In this document: in pieces, positions 15,420 through 22,463 of the stretch
Numbering within the stretch: position 1 is the first letter of the stretch
Layout: each line of letters opens with the position of its first letter
NCBI RefSeq assembly: GCF_046254905.1
Contig: NZ_CP158016.1
Span: 1,488,001-1,552,000 of the forward strand
Direction: 5' to 3'
Length of the DNA: 64,000 nt
Origin: Pseudaeromonas aegiceratis
GTDB lineage: Bacteria > Pseudomonadota > Gammaproteobacteria > Enterobacterales > Aeromonadaceae
The notes under the pieces: generated by a model
The model's input: only the letters and a program-made list of their open reading frames with translations
Database searches by the model: none
Told to the model about the DNA's origin: nothing
Program-made: the position numbers and the translations under genes

Positions 15420-17030
15420 ATGCTTGTATACGCCAATAATTTTCTTTTTGAACCGAATAAGGGAGCTGAGCAGATCGTTCAACTCATCGCAAAATGGGTG
15501 GGGAGACGAGCAAAGAGTTTTGTCGATTCAAGACGACTTGCAGAAGGAATCCGCGAGTTGACACTCAGGGATGGCAGTATATTGACTTCACGTGCCACTT
15601 CGTCTGACATCAAAGGAAGAACCTTCCCATTCTGGTTTTGTGCGCAGCTTAGTCACCGGGATAATAAAATTTCGGGCAGACGTTGGATCACTGAAATCGG
15701 CTTACATCAGGAGGCTGAAGGGCAGCCAATAGAGTGCTCTTTGCTGCTGAGGACTGACGAGGTAAGCGCACGGGTGAATGCGTCGATTCAGGTAACTCGG
15801 CCGAAACTGGTTGAGCAGCTCATCCTGTCATGCAATCCCCTAGGGCAAACCCCTGGTTTGAAGGTCAAGCAACTTACGCTGGAAAGTGCATCAGCTTTTT
15901 TGCGTGAGGTGGAACGTGACGAGCGCAGTTATCCGATTGTGATTATGAGCAGCAATCACGATAACCAGTACCCGGTCGCTCCAGAGCGCTTGCGTTCTAT
16001 ATTGGTAGGCTTGGCTGAAGTCGTTTGCGTGCCGGCAGAAGAAGATACCTTTGCAATAGAAGAGCTTGTTGGGCGCCGCTTCATAGCTTTTGGCGGGGCA
16101 CTTAAAATTGTTTTTCCTGGTCGCAAAGGCGATCGAGGACTCTTTTATGAAACAGTGCTGTTGCGCCCTGAAGAGATTAGCGATCTGCTTGATAGCCGCC
16201 AGTCGCTCGAGTCCGAGATCCTATCCACGATAACGCATCGTACCAACTTGCCATTTTCATGGCGGCATATTTCGCCAGAGAAAGTTGGACAGGCTGCACT
16301 CCGCGCCCAGTTGGTGGAGATGATCGAAAGGGTCAAAACTGGGAATCAATCAGATGAGTTAACGGAATATGTTGCTCTGCTGGAGTCTGCTGACCAAGAA
16401 CTTCAATCTAAAGACAAAGAGCTTGCATGCATTCGCTCCAATCTCGAAGAAAAGGAACAAGAGGTTCGCGTGCTGCAAGCTGGTATCGCCAACCTGAAAC
16501 ATGCATTGAGTGGTCAGCAATCAAATGATGATAGCGGTGATGGCCTTTTGGAGGTCTTAGCGCCTTTACGTGATACTGTTACGGCTGTTCTCAAAGGGAG
16601 CCCCAGTCTCCAGCAAACTGTAGATCTGATCGCCACACTGTATTCGGACAGGATCATTTTTCTGGAAACGTCAAAGAGTTCAGCTAAAGAATCTGATAGA
16701 GGCGGGTTCCGTGAAGGGGCGAAGGCCTTTGATCTATTGCAAAGGCTCGCAACAGAATATTGGCAGCAGCTTGCTGATGGAAAAAGCGATCAACAGGCAA
16801 AAGCCGTGTTTGGACAAAACTCTTATGCGGCTAATGAAGCCAGTGCCTTGAGCAACGATGGCAAACGCCGGCGCACTTTCAGCTATCGGGGGCGTGATTT
16901 CCTGATGGAAACACATTTGAAGCACGGAGTGAAAGACAGCCTAGCAGAAACGCTACGAGTCCATTTTGAATGGTTGGCTCAAGAGAATAAGATCATCGTT
17001 GGCCATTGCGGAAAGCATCTAAATTTCTGA
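15420..17030 (+). CDS. orphan 536-aa protein with central coiled coil, in an AT-rich islet
   Basis: I do not recognise a characterised family. The ATG at 15420 has GAGGAA 8 bases upstream, so an upstream start at 15357 is rejected. Residues 1 to about 300 form a mixed alpha/beta domain with motifs VTRPKLVEQLI, YPVAPERLRSILVGLAEVV and RRFIAFGGALKIVFPG. Residues near 320-380 are a heptad-rich coiled coil (LLESADQELQSKDKELA). A linker leads to a compact C-terminal domain ending FEWLAQENKIIVGHCGKHL, which looks like a conserved beta-hairpin module. Codons rich in A/T third bases contrast with both neighbours, indicating horizontal transfer. A single-gene defence or nucleic-acid function is possible but unproven. 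Confidence 0.75.
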   Translation: MLVYANNFLFEPNKGAEQIVQLIAKWVGRRAKSFVDSRRLAEGIRELTLRDGSILTSRATSSDIKGRTFPFWFCAQLSHRDNKISGRRWITEIGLHQEAEGQPIECSLLLRTDEVSARVNASIQVTRPKLVEQLILSCNPLGQTPGLKVKQLTLESASAFLREVERDERSYPIVIMSSNHDNQYPVAPERLRSILVGLAEVVCVPAEEDTFAIEELVGRRFIAFGGALKIVFPGRKGDRGLFYETVLLRPEEISDLLDSRQSLESEILSTITHRTNLPFSWRHISPEKVGQAALRAQLVEMIERVKTGNQSDELTEYVALLESADQELQSKDKELACIRSNLEEKEQEVRVLQAGIANLKHALSGQQSNDDSGDGLLEVLAPLRDTVTAVLKGSPSLQQTVDLIATLYSDRIIFLETSKSSAKESDRGGFREGAKAFDLLQRLATEYWQQLADGKSDQQAKAVFGQNSYAANEASALSNDGKRRRTFSYRGRDFLMETHLKHGVKDSLAETLRVHFEWLAQENKIIVGHCGKHLNF

Positions 17031-17042
17031 TGAAAGCTGGCC

Positions 17043-17201
17043 CGTAGGGGCGATTAGCTTTGCGTAATCGCCCGTTAAAATATCCTGTAAACAAGGGGTT
17101 GATTTGATGGGGGGAGGCGATATTGCTAACAACCAACCTCCGGGATGCTTCTTCGCTGCGGTTTCCGTGCGGGCGATTACGCTGCGCTAATCGCCCCTAC
17201 G
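17043..17201. repeat. second MITE-like element, 159 bp
   Basis: Terminal inverted repeats of about 30 bp with a few mismatches are CGTAGGGGCGATTAGC at 17043 and its complement GCTAATCGCCCCTACG ending at 17201, each continuing inward through GCGTAATCGCCCG. The interior is short and non-coding. It shares no sequence with the repeats at 4089 and 7351. It begins 13 bases after the orphan stop, at the right edge of the AT-rich islet. A 2-3 bp target duplication could not be fixed by eye. Confidence 0.75.
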
Positions 17202-17247
17202 CATAATTTATTCACCGTGTTGGTCACCAAGCTGAGGAAATAAATCA

Positions 17248-17763
17248 ATGCACCCGGATCTGCTAATCCGCGATGAGACTCCCGCCGATTGGGACGCCAT
17301 CACGACCGTGACCGAGGCGGCCTTTGCCAGCCTGGAAATCAGCCAGCATACCGAGCAGTTTATTATCCAGGCGCTGCGGGTGGCAGGTGCCTTGAGCGTC
17401 TCGCTGGTGGCGCACATCCATGGCCGCGTGGTGGGGCATGTCGCCTTCTCGCCTGTCACCCTGTCGGATGGTACGCCCAACTGGTACGGGCTGGGGCCTG
17501 TGTCCGTGCTGCCGGCCTATCAGCGTCAGGGCATAGGTCAGGCGCTGATCCAGGCCGGTTTGGCGCGACTCAACGCCTTGCAGGCGGGAGGCTGCTGCCT
17601 GGTGGGGCATCGCGAATATTATGTAAAACTAGGCTTTCGCAACCCGGATGGGCTGGTCTATGAGGGCGTGCCGCCTGAGTATTTCTTCGCCCTCTGCTTT
17701 GACGGACAGCTGCCGCAGGGCACCGTCAGCTTCCATCCGGCCTTTGCCGCCACCGGCCATTAG
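17248..17763 (+). CDS. GNAT acetyltransferase, YhbS-like
   Basis: This 171-aa acetyltransferase has the acetyl-CoA signature QRQGIGQAL in the segment VSVLPAYQRQGIGQALIQAGL and the C-terminal YYVKLGF motif. Its order of blocks (SLVAHIHGRVVGHVAFSPV, then NWYGLGPVSVLP) matches the YhbS group, whose substrates are mostly unknown. It has its own gap on either side and follows the MITE-like repeat, so it may have been the neighbour of motY before the insertion. Confidence 0.9.
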   Translation: MHPDLLIRDETPADWDAITTVTEAAFASLEISQHTEQFIIQALRVAGALSVSLVAHIHGRVVGHVAFSPVTLSDGTPNWYGLGPVSVLPAYQRQGIGQALIQAGLARLNALQAGGCCLVGHREYYVKLGFRNPDGLVYEGVPPEYFFALCFDGQLPQGTVSFHPAFAATGH

Positions 17764-17935
17764 GCGGGGCGGGGGTTAACCAAGCTGCCGCTGGATCTCA
17801 GCCTGGGCGGCCACCGAGGGGTTGTCTGGTAAGCGTCAGGGCTACTAACCGGCCTTATCGCCACTCGGTTAAGATCTCAAACGAGCCCTGCTGGTGCCGC
17901 CGCTCCGAGGCCGGGAAAAGTTCAGGTAAAAAGCC

Positions 17936-17962
17936 TAAAGTTGTTCGCCGGTCCGCCGATAG
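17936..17962 (+). promoter_or_regulatory. sigma-28 (FliA) promoter of motY
   Basis: TAAAGTTG at 17936-17943, an 11-base spacer, then GCCGATAG at 17955-17962. The FliA consensus is TAAAGTTT-N11-GCCGATAA, so the match is 14 of 16 with exact spacing. It ends 32 bases before the motY start codon. It places motY in the late flagellar class although no other flagellar gene is in the window. Confidence 0.75.
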
Positions 17963-17994
17963 GGGAAGTAATCAGTGGGCTGGGAGTTTGGGCC

Positions 17995-18873
17995 GTGAAC
18001 AAGTGGATGACTATCATGTTAGCCGGCGTGGTGCCTTTTGCCTTCGGCGAAGGGCTGCTGGAGTATAGCGCCCCCATGGATCAGTCCGAGTGGCGACTGG
18101 CCAGCGACACGCCGTTGGAGTGTCGCCTGGAGCATACCATCCCGGGTTACGGTCAGGGCGCCTTCGTCAGCCGCTCCGGCAAGAAGGTGAACATGGACTT
18201 CGAGCTGGCCCCCTACCGGCAGAACGTGCGCCAGCAGTCGGTGACCCTGAGAGCCATTCCCCCCTTGTGGCGGCCGGGCCAGGCGGAGCAGGGCATCAGC
18301 ACCATCCGCTTCTATGCCCAGTTCGACGGTCTGGTGGACGGCCAGGCCGCCTGGACCATGCTCTCGGATCTGGAGCGCGGCTTCTATCCCTCCTTCTTGT
18401 TCAAGGACTGGTATCACAGGGGCCAGAGCGTGCGGGTCTCCCTCTCCTCGGTGGGCTTTCCCAGCCGCTATCAGGCGTTCCTGAGCTGTCTCAACAACCT
18501 GCTGCCCTATACCTTCGAGGACATCGCCTTCAGCGTGCTCAACTACGAGAGCAACAGTGATCGCCTCACCCCCTATTCCCAGCGCCGCCTCGAGCAGATC
18601 GCCGAGTACGTCAAGGCGGATCCCACCATAGATCTCATCCTGCTGGATGCCTACACCGACAGTTACGGTGGCAGCTGGCCCAATCAGCAGCTCTCCGACA
18701 AGCGGGCGGCGTCCCTCAAGGCCTTCTTCACCCAGCAGGGGGTGCCGGCGGAGCGGCTGCAGGTGGCGGGCCACGGCGAGAAGCAGCACATCGCCAGCAA
18801 CGAGACCGAGGTGGGGCGGCAGACCAACCGCCGGGTGGTGATCTCCATGGAGAAATTCCTGCCGCCCATCTAG
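17995..18873 (+). CDS. motY: sodium-type flagellar motor protein MotY
   Basis: MotY forms the periplasmic T ring that anchors the PomAB/MotAB sodium stators. The GTG at 17995 follows GGGAG by 8 bases, and the chain then has a signal peptide (MNKWMTIMLAGVVPFAFGEG). The N-terminal half shows the MotY features DQSEWRLASDTPLECRLEH and CLNNLLPYTFEDIAFSVL. The C-terminal half is an OmpA-like peptidoglycan-binding domain with LDAYTDSYG, LSDKRAASLKAFF and GRQTNRRVVISM. Length, 292 aa, equals vibrio MotY. Confidence 0.95.
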   Translation: MNKWMTIMLAGVVPFAFGEGLLEYSAPMDQSEWRLASDTPLECRLEHTIPGYGQGAFVSRSGKKVNMDFELAPYRQNVRQQSVTLRAIPPLWRPGQAEQGISTIRFYAQFDGLVDGQAAWTMLSDLERGFYPSFLFKDWYHRGQSVRVSLSSVGFPSRYQAFLSCLNNLLPYTFEDIAFSVLNYESNSDRLTPYSQRRLEQIAEYVKADPTIDLILLDAYTDSYGGSWPNQQLSDKRAASLKAFFTQQGVPAERLQVAGHGEKQHIASNETEVGRQTNRRVVISMEKFLPPI

Positions 18874-18897
18874 GGGGCTTTTGGCAAAGCGGTCGAT

Positions 18898-18930
18898 AAA
18901 AAAAGCCGGACACTATGTCCGGCTTTTTTA
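18898..18930. terminator. bidirectional terminator between motY and gloA
   Basis: The stem AAGCCGGAC/GTCCGGCTT has an ACTAT loop, an A run on the left and a T run on the right. It serves convergent motY and gloA. Confidence 0.92.
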
Positions 18931-18945
18931 TTGGCGCTGGGGCGC

Positions 18946-19353
18946 TCAGCCGGCCAGGCCGGCGCCGGTGTGCTTCTGATTGATCAGCTCAATCTTGTAG
19001 CCGTCCGGGTCCTGCACAAAGGCGATCTCCGTGGTGCCGCCCTTCACCGGCCCCGGCTCCCGGGTGATGGTGCCGCCGGCGGCGCGGATGGCCGCACAGG
19101 TGGCGTAGATGTCGGCCGCCTCGATGGCGATGTGGCCGAAGGCGCCGCCCATCTCGTATTCGCTGACCCCCCAGTTGTAGGTCAGCTCGATCACTGCCTC
19201 GTCCTTTTCGTCGCCGTAGCCGACGAAGGCCAGGGTGTACTTGTACTCGGTGTTTTCGCTCTTGCGCAGCAGTTTCATGCCGAGGATCCGGGTGTAGAAA
19301 TCAATGGCGCGATCCAGGTCGCCCACCCGCAGCATGGTATGAAGAATACGCAT
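18946..19353 (-). CDS. gloA: lactoylglutathione lyase (glyoxalase I)
   Basis: GloA converts the hemithioacetal of methylglyoxal and glutathione to S-lactoylglutathione. At 135 aa it is colinear with E. coli GloA. The nickel ligands are His5 (RILHTML), the Glu in AVIELTYNWG, the His in AFGHIAI and the Glu in YKIELI. GGAGGG precedes the ATG at 19353. It follows nth by 4 bases and probably shares the rnf-nth transcript. This gene order is conserved in vibrios. Confidence 0.97.
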   Translation of the reverse strand: MRILHTMLRVGDLDRAIDFYTRILGMKLLRKSENTEYKYTLAFVGYGDEKDEAVIELTYNWGVSEYEMGGAFGHIAIEAADIYATCAAIRAAGGTITREPGPVKGGTTEIAFVQDPDGYKIELINQKHTGAGLAG

Positions 19354-19357
19354 CGGT

Positions 19358-19999
19358 TTATCCCTCCGGTTCTGTTTTTGTTTTGAATTCGCACAAATCT
19401 TCGATGAGACAGGAGCCGCAGCGGGGCTTGCGGGCCAGGCAGGTGTAGCGGCCATGCAGGATCAGCCAGTGATGGACATCCTGCTTGAACTCTGCCGGTA
19501 CCACCTTCAGCAGCTTCTCTTCCACCTGATTGACATTCTTGCCCGGGGCGAACCCGGTGCGGTTGGAGACCCGGAAGATATGGGTGTCCACGGCGATGGT
19601 GGGCCAGCCGAAGGCGGTGTTGAGCACCACGTTGGCGGTCTTGCGGCCCACCCCGGGCAGGGCCTCCAGGGCCTCCCGGCTCTCCGGCACCTCGCCGCCA
19701 TGCTGTTCCAGCAGGATGGCGCAGGTCTTGAGAATGTTTTCAGCCTTGGCATTGTACAGGCCGATGGTCTTGATGTACTGCTTCAACCCCGCCAATCCGA
19801 GGTCCAGGATGGCAGCGGGGGTGTTGGCGATCACAAATAGTTTATCTGTGGCCTTGTTGACCCCCACGTCGGTGGCCTGGGCGGAGAGGATGACGGCAAT
19901 CAGCAGCTCGAACGGGCTGCTGTAGTTGAGTTCCGTGGTGGGGTGGGGGTTGGCCTCCCGCAATCGCTCCAGGATCTGGCGGCGCTTGTCCTTGTTCAT
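19358..19999 (-). CDS. nth: endonuclease III
   Basis: This is a bifunctional DNA glycosylase/AP lyase for oxidised pyrimidines. The helix-hairpin-helix LPGVGRKTANVV carries catalytic Lys120, and VDTHIFRVSNR carries Asp138. The 4Fe-4S cluster motif C-x6-C-x2-C-x5-C is present in CLARKPRCGSCLIEDLC. Length is 213 aa. It is 8 bases downstream of rnfE, in the conserved rnf-nth arrangement. Confidence 0.97.
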   Translation of the reverse strand: MNKDKRRQILERLREANPHPTTELNYSSPFELLIAVILSAQATDVGVNKATDKLFVIANTPAAILDLGLAGLKQYIKTIGLYNAKAENILKTCAILLEQHGGEVPESREALEALPGVGRKTANVVLNTAFGWPTIAVDTHIFRVSNRTGFAPGKNVNQVEEKLLKVVPAEFKQDVHHWLILHGRYTCLARKPRCGSCLIEDLCEFKTKTEPEG

Positions 20000-20007
20000 G
20001 GTACTCC

Positions 20008-20784
20008 TTAGAGCTGGGTCACCCGGGCGCGGGTGATCGCCACCTTGGCCTGGGCCGGCTTGCGCAGCCGGGCGTCGATGGCGTTCTTGGTGGCGATGAG
20101 AAAGCCCAGGGTCAAGAAGGCGCCCGGCGGCAGGATCGCCAGCAGGAAGCCGGCGTCCGTGTGGTAGATCTCGAGGCGCAGGCTGGCGGCCCAGGGGCCC
20201 AGCAGCTGATCGGCGCCGTCAAACAGGGTGCCCTGACCCAGCACCTCGCGGATCCCCCCCAGCACCAAGAGAACGCAGGTGAAGCCCACCCCCATCATCA
20301 GGCCGTCGAAGGCGCTCAGCAGCGGCGGGTTGCGGCTGGCGAAGGCCTCGGCCCGGCCTATGATGATGCAGTTGGTGACGATGAGGGCGATGAAGATGCC
20401 CAGGGCCTGATAGAGGCCGAACAGGTAGGCGTTCATCAACAGCTGCACACAGGTGACGAAGGCGGCGATGATCATGACGAACACCGGAATGCGTATCTCG
20501 TTGGGCACCCATTGGCGCACCAGAGAGACCGCCAGGTTGGAAAGCACCAGCACCAGCGTGGTGGCCAGCCCTAGCCCCAGGGCGTTGACCGCTGTGCTGG
20601 TCACCGCCAGCACGGGGCACAGGCCCAGGATCTGCACCAGGGCAGGGTTGTTCTTCCACAGCCCCTGCAAGGCGATCTCCTTGTAGGCCGGGTTGATCAG
20701 CTGCGGACCGGGCACGCCGCAGCCCTGATGCAGGGTGCTCATAGACTCTGTAGACGGGGTCTCGGCGGAATGTGATTCGCTCAT
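20008..20784 (-). CDS. rnfE: Rnf/Rsx electron transport complex subunit E
   Basis: Subunit E of the membrane complex that couples ferredoxin:NAD+ electron transfer to sodium or proton movement, or reduces SoxR in enterics. The conserved block LWKNNPALVQILGLCPVLAVT follows about 45 N-terminal residues (each quoted piece is part of helix 1). The TNCIIIGRAEAFASRN motif is the RnfA/E family signature. It has six membrane helices. It overlaps rnfG by 4 bases. The N-terminal extension is somewhat longer than in E. coli RsxE, but GGAGTTGCC precedes the ATG at 20784. Confidence 0.95.
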   Translation of the reverse strand: MSESHSAETPSTESMSTLHQGCGVPGPQLINPAYKEIALQGLWKNNPALVQILGLCPVLAVTSTAVNALGLGLATTLVLVLSNLAVSLVRQWVPNEIRIPVFVMIIAAFVTCVQLLMNAYLFGLYQALGIFIALIVTNCIIIGRAEAFASRNPPLLSAFDGLMMGVGFTCVLLVLGGIREVLGQGTLFDGADQLLGPWAASLRLEIYHTDAGFLLAILPPGAFLTLGFLIATKNAIDARLRKPAQAKVAITRARVTQL

Positions 20785-21413
20785 GGCAACTCCTGGCAGG
20801 GGGGAGCCTGGGTCAGGCTCTTGGGATCATCCTTAAGCAGCAACAGCAGCTGGCGCACGCCCTTGACCACGGCGCGGGGGGTGATGGTGGCGCCGGTGAA
20901 GCTGTCGAACATTCCACCGTCCTTGTCCACCGCCCAGCGGGGGTCGTCACGGCCCTGCAGCTTCTTGCCGGCAAAGCCATCCAGCCAGTTGCTCTTGCGC
21001 CGCTCTATCTTGTCCCCCAGGCCCGGGGTCTCGTTGTGCTTGAGCACCTCCACCCGCAACAGCTGGCCCTGGGTATCCACGGCGCTCAGCAGTTGGATGC
21101 TGCCGCCATAGCCCTCGGCCGCCACCGAGCCGATGATGTAGGCGCTGGGTTTACCCTTGAGGCTAGCGATGTAGATTTCGTGGGGCTGGTCGTCCCCCAG
21201 ATACGTGGGGCTCGTGATCAGCCGGCAGCTGGCCAGCAGATCGTTGTCGAAGCGATCCTCGGGCAGCATGCGGCCCAACGTGGCCTTCAACTGAACCGAC
21301 TGCTGCTGAGCGATGGGCTCGGCGGTGAGCCACTGGACGCCGCTCACCAGGGCCGTGGTGGCCACGGCGAACAGGGCCAGGCGCAGGCCGTTGCGTTGCA
21401 TGGAGGCCAGCAT
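20781..21413 (-). CDS. rnfG: Rnf/Rsx electron transport complex subunit G
   Basis: This is a flavoprotein with one N-terminal helix (residues about 9-26) and a periplasmic domain that carries covalent FMN. The attachment motif is SFTGATITP with Thr176. GLGDKIERRKSNW is also typical. Its ATG overlaps the rnfD stop in a TGATG arrangement, so it is translationally coupled. An alternative start four codons later is possible. Confidence 0.95.
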   Translation of the reverse strand: MLASMQRNGLRLALFAVATTALVSGVQWLTAEPIAQQQSVQLKATLGRMLPEDRFDNDLLASCRLITSPTYLGDDQPHEIYIASLKGKPSAYIIGSVAAEGYGGSIQLLSAVDTQGQLLRVEVLKHNETPGLGDKIERRKSNWLDGFAGKKLQGRDDPRWAVDKDGGMFDSFTGATITPRAVVKGVRQLLLLLKDDPKSLTQAPPCQELP

Positions 21414-22462
21414 CAGCGCACCTCCCCATAGACCTTGGGCCGGGTCAGCTTATCCAGCAGGGGCACGCCTATGTTGGTCAGCAGCACGGCGAAGGCCATG
21501 CCGTCCGGGTAGCCGCCAAAGTGGCGGATGAGGAAGACCAGCAGGCCGATGATCAGGCCATAGAGCAGACGACCGCGCACCGTGGTGGCGGCGGTGACGG
21601 GATCCGTGGCGATGAAGAAGGCCCCCAGCATGGTGGCGCCAGAGAACAGATCCAGGGTCGGCAAGGCAAAGTGCTCCGGTGCCAGGCCCCAGGCCAGACT
21701 GGCGGCGCCCCCCAGGCCCAGCAAGAGCCCGACGGGGATCTGCCAGGCGATGGTGCGGGTGGCCAGCAGGAACAGGCCGCCCATCAGATAGGCCAGGTTG
21801 ATCCACTGCCAGCCGGCGCCGGCCCAGTGGCTGAAGGTGGGGCCGGCCTGGATGTCCGCCAGGGCATGCCCCTGTTTGAGCCCGGTCTTAAGCGTGTCCA
21901 GCGGGGTGGCCATGGTGGTGCCATCTGCCGCCATCTTCAGCTGATGCACGCTGTAGCCGTCCAGGGTGAAGCCGGTGAAGATGGCGTTGGCGGCATCGGG
22001 CAGGTTCACGGAAAACTCACCCAGGCCCGGGGCGGGCAGCCAGCCGGTCATGTCGCCGGGGAAGGAGACCAGCAGCAGCACATAGGCCACCATGGCCGGG
22101 TTGAAGGGGTTCTGCCCCAGACCGCCGTACAGCTGCTTGGCCACCAGGATGGCAAAGGCGCTGCCGATCACCGCCACATACCAGGGGGCCAGGGGCGGCA
22201 GGGCCACCGCCAACAGGCTGGCGGTGAGCAGGGCGCTGCTATCAAACAGCGGCGTCAGGGGACGCTGACGCAGGGTGAGCACCAGGGCCTCGGTCGCCAG
22301 GGCCGTCACGCCACACAGCAGCAGCTGGAAGATCACCCCCCAGCCAAACAGGAACCACTGGGTGATGAGCCCCGGCAGCAGGGCCAACAGCACCAGACGC
22401 ATCAGGTGGCCCGTGGTCTGCTGACTGTGGCTATGGGGTGAGATGGCAAGCGTAAAAGCCAT
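21413..22462 (-). CDS. rnfD: Rnf/Rsx electron transport complex subunit D
   Basis: This integral membrane subunit of 349 aa has covalent FMN bound through Thr in DLFSGATMLGAFF. Other family features are QLYGGLGQNPFNPAMVAYV and the C-terminal IRHFGGYPDGMAFAVLLTN. I start at the ATG at 22462, nine bases after AAGGAG and just past the rnfC stop. The open frame continues upstream into rnfC, but that part is an out-of-frame reading of the RnfC repeats. Confidence 0.95.
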   Translation of the reverse strand: MAFTLAISPHSHSQQTTGHLMRLVLLALLPGLITQWFLFGWGVIFQLLLCGVTALATEALVLTLRQRPLTPLFDSSALLTASLLAVALPPLAPWYVAVIGSAFAILVAKQLYGGLGQNPFNPAMVAYVLLLVSFPGDMTGWLPAPGLGEFSVNLPDAANAIFTGFTLDGYSVHQLKMAADGTTMATPLDTLKTGLKQGHALADIQAGPTFSHWAGAGWQWINLAYLMGGLFLLATRTIAWQIPVGLLLGLGGAASLAWGLAPEHFALPTLDLFSGATMLGAFFIATDPVTAATTVRGRLLYGLIIGLLVFLIRHFGGYPDGMAFAVLLTNIGVPLLDKLTRPKVYGEVR

Positions 22463-22463
22463 A

